NCBI GenBank assembly: GCA_905147135.1
Contig: LR990049.1
Coordinates: 14,835,428-14,899,427 of the forward strand
DNA length: 64,000 bases
From: Blastobasis lacticolella
Lineage: Eukaryota; Arthropoda; Insecta; Lepidoptera; Blastobasidae
Reading direction: 5' to 3'
Shown in pieces: positions 33,725 to 44,201 of this stretch. Below the pieces are notes generated by a model, which saw only the letters and a list, made by a program, of their open reading frames with translations, searched no databases and had not been told where the DNA came from. Made by a program: the position numbers and the translations under genes. Every line of letters begins with the position of its first letter. Position 1 is the first letter of the stretch.

Positions 33725-33980
33725 GCCGTGTGGTGTCCGGCAGAGTAGAATAGCACTAACCATTAAACTCGTGGGTGTTGTACAAGACGACTAGCGTTTT
33801 CGAGACAAAAGATCTAGAGTCTCCGTAGACTGGAAAATGGGCAGCAGCGTTATCCATTGTTATATTTACAACACTGCGATCTCCAACCTGCCTGCACAGC
33901 GTAGAGATTATGGCTATAACCTCCTCTTTCGTGGGAGAGGCCCTTAGTCCTGCAGTGGATTGTTATGGGTTGTGATGATG
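33725..33980 (+). mobile_element. Element C copy 6, complete
   Basis: The full element runs from 'gccgtgtggtgtccggcaga' through 'tctagagtctccgtagactg', 'ctgcgatctccaacctgcct' and 'gagaggcccttagtcctgca' to the tail 'gttgtgatgatg'. It lies exactly between the two copies of a 110-120 bp direct repeat. Confidence 0.88.
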
Positions 33981-34091
33981 AAGTAAGGATAACCTTTTAA
34001 ACGTCATCGAAGCTGCTACCGTGTCAGAGTCACAGCGAAACAAGTTTTTCATTGTATAGCTTTTTGAATAATTTTGTTTGAATTAATACAC
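33981..34091 (+). repeat. Direct repeat, right copy
   Basis: This copy starts immediately after the TGATGATG tail of element C. It differs from the left copy mainly by a deletion of about 10 bp in the middle. Confidence 0.8.
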
Positions 34092-34898
34092 AAATATCCA
34101 TGACATTTTATCCCCAAACAGCCGCATGGTGACAATAATCTCAATGCCGACGCACTCGACCAGTGTAGGTTATCTTTATAGTAGGTATTTGTGATTAATG
34201 AAACGTTTCCTAGTCTGCGGTGTTAAAGGTGAAGCGAAAACTGATAAATATCATCAATCATGTAATGAGTGGATATATCGGAGTGACAATTTCGTCAGCT
34301 TCCGATTGCTGGTGATAGACTGTTATCGGGTCGGATAGTGGATAAGTATGTCAACAAACAGACAGAAAGGGGGTAGTATGGATATTGGCAACGTACAACC
34401 CTAAAAAGAAAAAAACATATTTTTCAACCAGAGGCAGACGCAGACGCGGTCAAGTCGCCTCCTTAAGATTTCGTTGAGTGCTTCGGACATCTAGCATCTT
34501 TTGCAATAGCTATCTTAAAGCCCGAGCAAAGATGCCACTCCAAAGTTGTCGCAACATGGATTACGATTTTTAACACGACATAACATAATCTAAATCAGCA
34601 ATTATTGTGTCAGTGCGTCGCACTGCGCGTGCTATAAATAACAAATACAAAGAGCCTAGTGCTAAGCTTTCGTAATGGCCGCGAGCCTGGTATTTACAAA
34701 TTACTTAGACTCTTCAGCTTTGGCGAAGATTTCGTCTTATAGCTTCAGGCTAAATCCGAGTTACAATACAAATAGATTTTTGCCTAAGGTATATAGTTTG
34801 TATACAGTGTTCTCGAAGTATTGCAGCAGCAGATATATGGAAGCTCTTTCTTATCCACAAAAGTGGATTATGGACTGTTCAGTTCACGCATATGGTAT
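34092..34898. other. Non-coding stretch
   Basis: Nothing recognisable. A 76-codon + strand ORF (34,675-34,905) ends inside the TSD of the next element and has no motif. Confidence 0.35.
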
Positions 34899-34907
34899 AG
34901 TATAAAT

Positions 34908-35165
34908 CATCATCATCATCACAGCCCTTAACAGTCCACTGCAGGATTTAGGGCCTTTCCCACGAGGTTATTGCCATAATCTCCACGCTTGGCAGGAGAG
35001 TTGGAGACCGCAGTGTTATAAATATAACAATGGAAAAGGCTGCTGCCCATTTTCCAGCCAACGGAGACTCTAGTTATTTTGTCACGAAAACATTAGTCGC
35101 CTTGTACGACACCTACGAATGTAAAGGGTTGGTGCTATTCTACTCTACCGGACAACACACGGCCA
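34908..35165 (-). mobile_element. Element C copy 7, complete, 9-bp TSD
   Basis: This is a full element on the minus strand. The + strand begins with the tail ATCATCATCATCA and ends with 'tctaccggacaacacacggc'. A perfect 9-bp TSD AGTATAAAT lies at 34,899-34,907 and 35,166-35,174. The TSD and tail show it moved by target-primed reverse transcription. Confidence 0.92.
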
Positions 35166-35413
35166 AGTATAAATAATGGTTTTGAATTATTAATTGATGC
35201 TAAAATTGTAACTTGCGTGATATTTGCATATCAATCATCGTTTCCTATCGTGAAATGTTTGTTCATTGCCTGATGAATAGTATGAATAGGACTGAGTATC
35301 TATTCCGCATTAGTCTGTAGTAAAAAGCACCTAAAACGTAGCCACTTACGTAGCATTTGAATTAATACTGGTATTGTAGAATTTTCTTTCTATTTTTGCG
35401 ATGTTCAAATATG

Positions 35414-35650
35414 TTAAATTAAACCATTTTCAACGAATTCATCGCCAGTTTTATATTTATGTATCATTTTATCTTGACGTTTCACGGCCACGGGTGGACT
35501 ACTGTAAGATTTACTACTGTATCTTGAGTTCTTAATTACAGGATCCCATACAGGTGAAATCTGCCAACTATCTTCCCTATCATACTTGGGATGTTTTTTG
35601 GATTTCAAACAAACATCAAACCCTAAGACCTCATGAAAGGATCAAAATTG
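35414..35650 (-). CDS. Possible terminal exon or decayed ORF
   Basis: The minus strand is open from about 35,652 to a TAA at 35,414-35,416. The peptide includes 'KSKKHPKYDREDSWQISP' and 'VAVKRQDKMIHKYKTGDEF'. It is charged and serine-rich with few rare residues, unlike most chance ORFs in this window. A TTAG on the minus strand at about 35,630 follows a moderately pyrimidine-rich run and could be a splice acceptor. I do not recognise the family and see no poly(A) signal close downstream. Could equally be chance or an old retroelement. Confidence 0.2.
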
Positions 35651-35689
35651 GAGTAAGTATACCAAAAGAACGATTGCAAGGCAATTGAA

Positions 35690-35960
35690 ATTTAGCAATC
35701 ATCGTCAAATGGACCACGTCTCCGATGTCTCGGACACAGTAGTTAACAAATGAAATCTGCCAGTCCGAGAGCCGCCGCCAGCCAAATAGCATGGCCACAT
35801 GGCAGCTATAATTGCTTTGTTCCGAAAACCTAGAAACGTCCACGTAATCTGTACACGGTGTGATTATGCGATTATCCGTCTGATGTTTACGTGCGATACA
35901 GCGTCCGACGACGTCCGTTATATTTAAGGTGTAAGAGTAGGCGGGTTTTGCATTCTTGGG
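35690..35960. promoter_or_regulatory. GC-richer patch
   Basis: 'cgagagccgccgccagccaa' and 'cgtccgacgacgtccgttat' mark a patch of raised GC with no repeat landmark. A 70-codon minus-strand ORF covers part of it. Candidate regulatory sequence. Confidence 0.2.
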
Positions 35961-36212
35961 GCACTCAAGCGCTAATCAAGTTTGTGGTTACGTTAATGTT
36001 GTTATAAGATAACGTATGTAGGAAAATTGTAAGAAATTAGCTTTCTCATTATCATCTTAATTAAATACTCTAAAAATATCTTGCAAGAACTTAGCTAGGT
36101 ATATTTATTTATATGTCACGCGATATTTGTATTAAAAATGTAATACAAAATTGCTCGTCCACTGCTGGATTTACCATTTAGTGTTTTGTACTAGGTACTT
36201 TGGGGTTTAGAT

Positions 36213-36456
36213 TATCACACAGACTATAACAGTCTACTGCAGGACTTAGAGTTTCTCTCACGAAAGGGGAGGTTATTGCCATAATCTTCACGCTTGGCAG
36301 GCGAGGTGGAGATCGCAGTGTTATAAATATAACAATGGAAAACGCCCATTTTCCAGCCTACGGAGACTCTAGAAGTTTTACCTCAAAAACATTAGTCGCC
36401 TTATACGACCCACGAGTATAAGGGGTTGGTGGTACTCTACTCTGCTGGATATCACA
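36213..36456 (-). mobile_element. Element C copy 8, near complete
   Basis: On the + strand it runs from 'atcacacagactataacagt' through 'gaggttattgccataatctt' and 'gcagtgttataaatataaca' to 'tctactctgctggatatcac'. It has several substitutions and no clear TSD, so it is older than copies 3 and 7. Confidence 0.85.
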
Positions 36457-36744
36457 AATTTAAATTGGTTACTTGTTGTACGTCTAACGAACACTTACAT
36501 AATAACAAGATGATCTATTTCATTATAGACTTTCGCTAAAGTTCAAAGAGATGCCGACGGCAAAATCTAAACAAGGTACCATCTAATGTGACCGATACGC
36601 CCGCGATGTCCATCTATCACGACTACCTGTCGCTTCGGGACATGGCGCTTGCTTGCAACGGCCAAGCTGGCCTTCCACTGTGATAAAGCCAGTTATTAAA
36701 CTTGTTTATAAACGGGGAATAATTGTAAAGGACTTATGGACGAC

Positions 36745-37045
36745 TAGCTTTTTTACACTACCCGCAATTTCATCTGCCTTATTTCACTTATGCTATGCTT
36801 CGGCGGGAACTACATTGAATTTCGGGATGAAACACAACCTACTCTGGATTGTAAGCTTTTTTGATACTGCCCGCAATTTTATCGGCCCAATTTCAGTTAT
36901 GCTGTGCTCTCAGTGTGCTGCAATTTCAGGACGAAACTGCAAAATTCTATCAAAGTTCAGTAGTTTATACGTTAAAGACTTAACAAGCTTTCGGATTAAT
37001 AATATTAGACGCATTCGTCGGATAGACAGACAAATGGCTGTTATT
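36745..37045 (+). repeat. Tandemly doubled dispersed repeat
   Basis: Two units of about 105 bp begin 'agcttttttacactacccgc' (about 36,748) and 'agcttttttgatactgcccg' (about 36,852) and continue in parallel to 'aatttcgggatgaaac' / 'aatttcaggacgaaac'. The rest carries 'ggattaataatattagacg'. It is related to the ACTAGCTTTT repeat at 32.8 kb. The 134-codon ORF across it is a repeat artefact. Confidence 0.55.
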
Positions 37046-37239
37046 GAATACGAATGAGAAAAGCGGAGAATAGCATAGAAATAATGGAACCTTGCATTTG
37101 CCTAGTCCCAGTAGCCACTGCAAGAAAAACTCCCTGAGATATTATTGTGTCAATATGTGACATACATGTATAAAAAATCATTCAGTTCCTAATCCAACCC
37201 CAATCTCCACATACAACGTCTAATTTGCAGATGCGTTAC

Positions 37240-37400
37240 GATCGTCCCTAGCTCTGGAAGGCTTGCGTAGACATCACCTTATCTAAGATCGCTGCCATTG
37301 GGCAAGCCGTCGGCGACCGACGGCCGGCGCGCGCATTACGTGATCTCCCGCATGTGAGCATGATCATCAATTACCCCTCCAGCGGCCGATCATGCGAACA
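37240..37400. promoter_or_regulatory. GC-rich patch
   Basis: 'cgtcggcgaccgacggccgg' and 'cgcgcgcattacgtgatctc' form a short CpG-dense patch that includes the inverted block CGTCGG..CCGACG. No repeat landmark or convincing ORF. Confidence 0.25.
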
Positions 37401-37780
37401 ATGCTACGATACCATTACAGCATGCCGACACATTTGTATCTATTTGCATGCGATGTTTATGAAATTAGGTACACAAGTGACAATTATAATGTAACTACTT
37501 TTGGTTGTTGGGTGGCTAGGCGAGGCGATAGCGATGGTCTTTCATATGGGTATATAGGTAACTATTGCATAATTCTATGTTATCGAGAATGAACTCGGGT
37601 CATATAAAATAGGGCTGGAAACTGCACACTGGCGTATTAAAAACAAAATTGCATTGAATGTAAAAGAAGTTGATATTCACTTGCATACATTTCAATTATC
37701 GTGCTGACCTCGAGTTTTCAATCTAGAGATAGATTCAGTATTATCAAAATCTGTGAATTAATCGATACCGATAATTAGAC

Positions 37781-37989
37781 TTATGCCACATTGGACTAAA
37801 CTTTAGGCGATGCTTAAGTTGTTTTAAGACATTCCTAGAAAGCATTACACCTACACCAACCATAAGTGAAAATTAAACTCGCTAAGTCACTGGTAACTTT
37901 ACGACACCGATTTTGTGAGTCCTAATTGCTTAGGAATAGATTAAGGTGCCAACTTAAGAGTCGCCTAAGTTTAGTGCAAGAGGGCATAA
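37781..37989. mobile_element. MITE with about 45-bp inverted ends
   Basis: The left end 'ttatgccacattggactaaa' and the reverse complement of the right end 'ttatgccctcttgcactaaa' agree, and both continue into 'ctttaggcgatgcttaagtt' / 'cttaggcgactcttaagttg'. The element is about 209 bp and non-coding. The superfamily is uncertain. Confidence 0.65.
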
Positions 37990-38278
37990 CAACGTTCTAG
38001 TCATAACGTTCTCTCAGTAAATGCAGATTTTGACTAGAAACTGTTTACTCAGAACGGAAACTACAATAATGCAAACATGCGGTCTTGATGCCCCTAATCG
38101 CACATAATAACAGCAACATTTACATGGTTAGGTAATAATACAGAATTATTATAAAATTATCGTGGTTTCAAATGTTTATCACAATTGCAGTGTAATAAAC
38201 CTGTTGTAATAATAATAATAAATAATAACAATTTCACTGCAAAAAATTATCAAATATTATGAAGAGCCAAGCCTCTAA

Positions 38279-38407
38279 GGCGCTGTCCTACTTGGTAATG
38301 GTTGTGCGACCATGGTCGTACGACGGACGTCTCCCGACCAAAAGAGACATCAAAACCGCCCGACGCACGATCATGGTCGTACAACCATTGCCAATTAGGA
38401 CAGCGCC
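38279..38407. mobile_element. Harbinger/Tourist-like MITE, TAA TSD
   Basis: The inverted ends begin GGCGCTGTCC and extend about 45 bp with few differences, covering 'aatggttgtgcgaccatggt' on the left and the matching complement on the right. A 3-bp TSD TAA (38,276-38,278 and 38,408-38,410) fits PIF/Harbinger targeting. It is 129 bp with no coding. Confidence 0.78.
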
Positions 38408-38804
38408 TAACTATACAATAACCTAACTCTACAAACTCTACTCAGGTCAGAAAGTTTGGCTTGGCCGCTTCTGACCACTGTAAAAGCTATGGCACAACTC
38501 GTTAACTGACAGCATGTTGTCGGATGCGCTTTTGGATGTTGATTTATTCTTCATAACAACGTTTAGTACACTGTTGAAATTATGTACAGCAGCGATAGTA
38601 ATATCTTTATAGCCTCCTAAAACTGCTGTAATGGAAATTCAACGACGCGAGTATGTGCAGCTGACATTATTTCACTATTCCTCGTGTGGTTATCTTATGA
38701 CAGCCATCAGAATAATAAGGTTTTAAGGTTGTTACGACATTTTCTCAGATTTAACTATGGAATATTTTGAACGACTGCCAAGGGAAAGAATGTCAGTACA
38801 GTCA

Positions 38805-38900
38805 GTATAGTAAGTAAGAACTTTATTGCAACAACATAGCAATAGTTTAACTTTTGAACGGTTAAATTCAGATTTGAATTGTTTGCCACATTGGGTTAAA
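38805..38900 (-). mobile_element. LINE tail (minus), TTAC type
   Basis: 'agtaagtaagaactttattg' is the reverse complement of a CAATAAAG...TTACTTAC tail like that at 6.2 kb. The 5' limit is unclear. A weaker relative starts near 54,968. Confidence 0.4.
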
Positions 38901-39580
38901 AGTAATGACTGTATGGTATAGGCATGTTACATAATCGTCATAATAAGTAGGTAACTTAATCTTCCACTGTGTTAAGGTCATTTTTGACAAAGGTTGTTGA
39001 GGAATTCTTCATCGCGTGACGTCATGCTATCCTAACTGAAACAAAGAAGATTAACTCTAAAACACTAAAATCGTTATTTTATTTTCTTATTTAGAAAACC
39101 AACGCTGGAGACCAGAGAAACATAAGTTTCCACAATAACAATGTAAACGACAGAGTACGTGACAACAATAATCTATAAGTTGATATCGATACCGCCTGAT
39201 TTAAGGTTCGTTATCTACCTACCTAATTACCATTATAATAAACAGATTCGTAAATATAAAATTGCCCAATATATAAATTACTAAATTGGGGCCACATGTT
39301 AAATAATCATTACTTGTAGTTACCCGTTTATCAATCTGTCAGCTAAGATTTCTGATAATAAAATATACTCGCTCCTTATTTTTTTAAGTACCTTTCAATT
39401 GAGATCAAAGATAAATTTGTTTTGAAGTGTTGTTCACACCAATATTCTATACTAATATATTAATTTTCCTATACTGGTACTTAAAATAAATGACATAACA
39501 AGTTTCATATTGTGCTTCATCTTTTGGTATTAAGATCACAAAGAACTTACATCAGTAGGCTTCCAATGCCCACTAAGTTC
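38901..39580. other. AT-rich non-coding stretch
   Basis: Nothing recognisable. Confidence 0.4.
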
Positions 39581-39598
39581 ATAAAGTACAAAACATTT

Positions 39599-39908
39599 AA
39601 TAAAATAAAAGTAATCATCATCAGCCGGGGGTCCGCCTTGACCATGATCCAGGATTTGACAGATCAGGTAATTACAGTGAAGCGACTGCCATCTGACCTC
39701 CGTGACCCTGCTAGCAAAGGAACCTGACCAGATTGGATCATGGTTACACATTCAAACGGCTGAATGTGCAGGTGTTTTCCCTCACCGTAGGAGCGTCGGT
39801 AAGTATTCAACTAATGTACATTATTCAGAAAAGTGTCATTGGTACATGGCGTCAGTGGGATTCGAACCCGGTACCCCTCGCTTACGAATGGGAACCACCG
39901 GCGTTCCC
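39599..39908 (-). mobile_element. SINE-B copy 4, complete with 18-bp TSD
   Basis: On the minus strand the head has the B-box GGGTTCGAATCCC (about 39,855-39,870), and the body carries the 'gatccaatctggtcaggttc' and 'gaccatgatc' families. The + strand tail is AATAAAATAAAAGTAATCATC. Flanking repeats ATAAAGTACAAAACATTT (39,581-39,598) and ATAAAGAACAAAACATTT (39,909-39,926) differ by one base in 18. This is the cleanest definition of both ends of SINE-B in the window. Confidence 0.92.
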
Positions 39909-39926
39909 ATAAAGAACAAAACATTT

Positions 39927-40420
39927 GAAGCACGTGAAATGTCAAGCACGGAGACACCGTATTGTGCAGTGAGCCGCATCGGTAAAGATCGTCGGATCTT
40001 TCGCTCGGGGCTACGGGGGTTCAATTCCAATCGCTGATTTACCACCATACAACCTGTACACGAATCGTGCAAGCTTTCTGATATAACCTTAAATTTAATA
40101 AGCTTTATTGTTTAGTAGGTATCTGTTGAAATCGAACAAACAGACACTTTACGACGAGATGCTAAAACAAAATGTTATTATTGTGACGCAATAAGTCAAT
40201 GGGTTTGTATGGCGAATGAATGAAACAAGTCCCTTAGTTAAAGATTCTCGGAAGGCCTCCATTTAGCAAAAACAAAGACAGTACTCGTATTTAACCTGTA
40301 ACTTCATGTTTTTATGTTTTCGGAAACAATTGCGTTAGGGAATATCACTGACTAACCGTTCACAGGTCACTAAGAAGGTTCATCACTTTAACAGCTCGTA
40401 ACAGTCACTTTTTAACTTGA
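39927..40420. other. Non-coding stretch
   Basis: Nothing recognisable beyond short GC-richer sequence at 39,950-40,030. Confidence 0.35.
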
Positions 40421-40530
40421 ACCTCCTCCACATTAGTGGGTGGTGTTGGGATAATCTCCACGCTTAGCAGACGGGTTGGAGATCGTAGGAACGAAAACGC
40501 TGCTGCTCATTTTTAACCGATTCATACCAA
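40421..40530 (-). mobile_element. Element C / J2 3'-UTR fragment
   Basis: 'ataatctccacgcttagcag' and 'acgggttggagatcgtagga' followed by 'aacgctgctgctcatttt' match the core of element C on the minus strand. Both ends are missing. Confidence 0.6.
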
Positions 40531-40589
40531 CAAAGATATTAACCAACAAAAAGGAGGAGGTTCTATGTTCGACTGCATGTTTTTTTATT

Positions 40590-41258
40590 TTTTATTACTT
40601 TACTAGCCAGGCATTTGACCGCCACCTCACCTGGTGGTAAGTGACGATGCGGTCGATGATGGAGCATGCCTGTCTAGGAACAGCCTAGTCACTCTAGCCT
40701 TGAAGGCATCCAGATTATATTGATCAGGGAACACACTCGCAGGAAACGCATTCCACTCCTTAGCCGTACGCATTATAAAAGTCTAGCCAAAGCGACTCGT
40801 GCGGATAGTTGGAAGATCCACGTCATAAGGATGAAGCGCTCGCCCGGATCGCGTCTCCCGATGGCGGAAAGGGGCCGGCGGAATGAGGTCATGCAACTGC
40901 TTCGCACACTCTCTGAAGTGCAACCTGTAGACAACCGACAAACGCGCAACCCTACGCCGATGCTCGAGGCTCTGCAGCTTAGCCTCAATTAACTGCGGAT
41001 CACAAATTAATCTCTTTGCACGTTTTTCCACCGAATCCAAAGCAGCCAGTTGGTATTTGGCTGATCCATCCCAGAGGCGGTAGCAGTACTCCATGCAAGA
41101 TCAGACTTGTGCTTGATATAATTGAAGCAACTGCCTTGAAGTGAAGTACCGCTTGACCTTCGAGAGGATTTCAAGTATTTTTGCAGCAGTCTTGGCTTTT
41201 GACTCGATGTACTGTCCAAATTGAGATTGGTTGATAGCTCAACACCCAGCAATGTATA
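40590..41258 (-). mobile_element. Jockey-like LINE, reverse transcriptase C-terminus (J1)
   Basis: The minus strand encodes the last 200 or so residues of a non-LTR reverse transcriptase. From 41,258 it reads 'TLLGVELSTNL', then (after a frameshift near 41,217) 'KAKTAAKILEILSKVKRYF', an in-frame TGA, 'SCMEYCYRLWDGSAKYQLA', an in-frame TAG at 40,783-40,785, and 'MRTAKEWNAFPASVFPDQY' with 'NLDAFKARVTRLF' before the natural stop at about 40,627. This is the thumb/C-terminal part after the catalytic palm. The YADD-containing palm and the endonuclease are absent. The 3' UTR ends in an A-rich tail (T-rich on +, 40,580-40,605). Clearly dead. Confidence 0.88.
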
Positions 41259-41300
41259 CATCATCATCATCGTCCAAGCGCTTATCCCGACATATGCTAT
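41259..41300 (-). mobile_element. LINE F-family tail fragment
   Basis: 'atcatcatcatcgtccaagc' followed by 'gcttatcccgac' is the reverse complement of the F-family 3' end (compare 52,659-52,690: 'tcaccatcatcgtcctagcg' then 'cttatgccgg'). It abuts the 5' break of the J1 element. Confidence 0.5.
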
Positions 41301-42988
41301 CCTATTTATTCATACAAATAAGTTCAATAGTGTCTGCGTCAAAGAGTAACAAACATATACCCAAATATGAATCCTTACAGTCTTTAACGAAATCCATAAG
41401 AGGAAGAGGTTAATGCTATCTCTATTTTACTCTGCCGCACCTCACACTAATATGATCAATATTATGAAACATATTTGTATTTATGTACGGAACTTATAAT
41501 AATCCGTGTTAAGAACATTTTGCTTTCGAGACATAGGTTCCCCGACATAGGATGACCTACAAACGAGTCGCTTTTGTACTTAATGGTATTAACACATGAA
41601 ACAAACGATGTCGCGGCGCGGATACCCAATATTGATTCACAGCGCACGCGCCCCTCGTGATGTAACAAATGTTATGTGAAAAAGAGTTTGTCAACACAAC
41701 ATTGTTAGACACGGCATTGTCACGGCGTTGCGAGACACATCCATGCACGTCATACCGTCACTAGGTGCCAAAACACAGTATACTGTAATGGGTGCGTATA
41801 CTATTTAGTTACACGAATAACCTTTTAGCAATGGAATAAGGTATTTCACTGCGACTGGGTTGGGCGCGTCAAAGCATTGCGTGCGCCGCCGATAGACAAC
41901 GCCATTAAATGCAATTGAATTTAAACGTGTGTAGAATATTCTATTGGCTTCTTTTATGATGCTGTAGCTTGTACTCGAGCTTACGTTCATTTGTGTGCCA
42001 CATAAATAAACATACTAACCTACTTACGATAATTAGGTACCCATGTACGAATAATTTGGTTAATAAAAGTATACCTATGATACAAAAACTATTGTTGTGC
42101 TCTTAAATACGTTACTATCTTTACCTACCTAATCGAGCTAACGACATTATCAAGTCAGTCAGCTCTCGTAAAGTCGGAGATAGCATTGTTTTTTAAGTAA
42201 TAAAGTCAAATGTAGATAGCGCCCACTATCACCAAAAATAGAACTGTAGGCATACGACAACACGGTACGCTTGTTATGATATTATGACATACTTACACTA
42301 ACAAGTACTCATACCTATCAGTTAATACAAAATCGAGTCATGTGACCAAAACAAGTACAGTTACGCTCACCTTAAATTCTAGACGTCTAGACGAATGATA
42401 AACTGATAAACAACGCACCGTTGTTTACGGAATTAAATGCGTAATAATTGCGTCTGGGAACTACATATCTGAATCTATCTAGCCCTTTATTATGTGTCCT
42501 TTTAGTAATTTCATTTGTATTCAGATTATGCTTCAAGACCGCCCTCTGAAATGAACTATACTTACAATTACTTTATCCAACTTCCAAACTTAGTACTCTT
42601 TTGATACCTTAGTATAATATTGCGACCGCATTGAATGAAATCTTTAATCGATCTCCCAAACGCTTATCCCATACTCAAACGCTCTTTTCTTACCATCGGG
42701 GTAACGTAGTGCCTGATTGTACTTCACAAAAACAAGATAGTTTAGAGATCTAGCCTATTTAATGATGGGATCTTTCAGTCTGGCAAATGAAAGCGTGACT
42801 AGCGAAAACACAGATATGATAAAAATGTTCAAGTGGTAAGTATCACTAACTAGAGTAAACTATATACTTAAGAATGATGCCAGGCTAAACTCAAAAAAAA
42901 AAAACTAGGACACGGTTTCGTTTCCCAAACTCTATTCTCAAAATAACTGTTAATTATTTTTATCAAATAGGGTAAAATACGTTTAAAT
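41301..42988. other. Non-coding stretch
   Basis: No gene. GC-richer blocks around 41,610-41,660 and 41,850-41,900 have no motif I can support. Confidence 0.35.
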
Positions 42989-43113
42989 AGAAAAAGAAAA
43001 GTAGAGCACGATAACGATATGAAGTCTTCTTTGATTTCTGTGTATAATGCATTAAAATTACCGTTTATTTGGTATACTTACAATTATCGTGCTCTACTTT
43101 TGTCTTTTTTTCT
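42989..43113. mobile_element. Short foldback element
   Basis: 'aaagtagagcacgataa' (42,998-43,014) pairs with 'ttatcgtgctctacttt' (43,084-43,100), and the flanking A-rich and T-rich runs extend the arms to about 26-30 bp. The 69-bp loop is AT-rich. MITE-like; no TSD recognised. Confidence 0.55.
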
Positions 43114-43437
43114 ACTTACTTCACTGTATTGTTAATCATAGCAAATTCTAGAGGTAGAGCGAATCAGTATCTTCACAGAAGATACCACAATCACTCCGCA
43201 TAATATTATTATCTCCGGACACGAGTTCGGGAAGGTTTCCATACCCCCAACCAAGCTGTGTTACGTCGTTGTTTATCCAGTGTAGGCCAATGATTGGCTG
43301 AGACGTAGGGAACCGTGGGGAGCTATCAGAACCTGATAACCCTCAGGTCATGCCACTGATGATGCGCTTGACTCTCTGTGTTATGTATGTCTTAGTCGAC
43401 TTCACTACAGTTTTATAGTTAGTAACTTTAACTAACA
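43114..43437. other. Non-coding stretch
   Basis: Nothing firm. A GC-richer block at 43,245-43,370 could belong to an unrecognised LINE 3' end. Confidence 0.35.
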
Positions 43438-43740
43438 AACATATTGCTAGGGAGGCACACGGATGGACGGTCCACCCGATAAACCGCGGCCACCGTCGTC
43501 CTGGTCAGTTGCAATCTACGCGGAGCAGAAGCGGTGCCGGTCTTTGAGGTACCTGTAGACATGCCTTTTGAAGAACCTCATGTTATAGTGTATAGGAAAG
43601 ACTTCGGGAGGGAGCTAACGTTAGTTGGATGCCAGGCATCCAGATGCGTAGATGAAATCTAGCCCATCGTCGAAGGGTGCGGTGACGGAAAAGTGGCAGT
43701 GGCGGTGGAACCAACTTAAACAGTTCTTCGGAATATTCCC
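43438..43740 (-). mobile_element. LINE 3' end, E family copy 2
   Basis: The minus strand encodes 'LPPEVFPIHYNMRFFKRHVY' followed by RYLKDRHRFCSA and a stop (about 43,605 down to 43,515), a Jockey-like reverse transcriptase C-terminus of the same general pattern as J1 and J2. The UTR then includes 'gaccaggacgacggtggccg' and ends 'gtgtgcctccctag', as in copy 1 at 4.0-4.26 kb. Confidence 0.75.
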
Positions 43741-44192
43741 TGTCATGTCTTATCTCTATCTTACGTAAACGATATTCAGGCCGCCTACTGTGATTTGGTA
43801 CTTCATTATCTTGAAATAATACTGAATATTTATAGTAATTAATTCTATCTTATAATCTCTATAAAAGTAATAAAATGTGCGAAAATGCTATACATGTAGC
43901 GTAGCGTATCTTAGCGTGTGCTAAGATTAATTGGTCCTCGTATTACAGGATATTTAAGCTGATGGTAACCGTAATTACCACTTCCATAGTTCGTGTCAAG
44001 CGAGTGTCAGTTTCGAAGAACTTGGACAAGTTCTTTAGTCAATTTCCTATTTTTCAATAAGACAAAACACATTCTCACGGACACACAGTCTGGAGCTCAG
44101 CAATCGCGTTAATTTACTGCGCAATTAGCAAAGATAACCAATTACGTAACACTATATTATAGGTACAGTACATATCGCAGCTATTTACGAGT
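43741..44192. other. Non-coding stretch
   Basis: Nothing recognisable. Confidence 0.4.
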
Positions 44193-44201
44193 ATACATAA
44201 A

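Noticed and set aside
36653..37057. 134-codon + strand ORF
   Set aside because: It spans a doubled dispersed repeat; the translated units repeat imperfectly and resemble no protein.
39836..40072. ORFs on both strands around the SINE-B head
   Set aside because: They are translations of the SINE and adjacent unique sequence without domain evidence.
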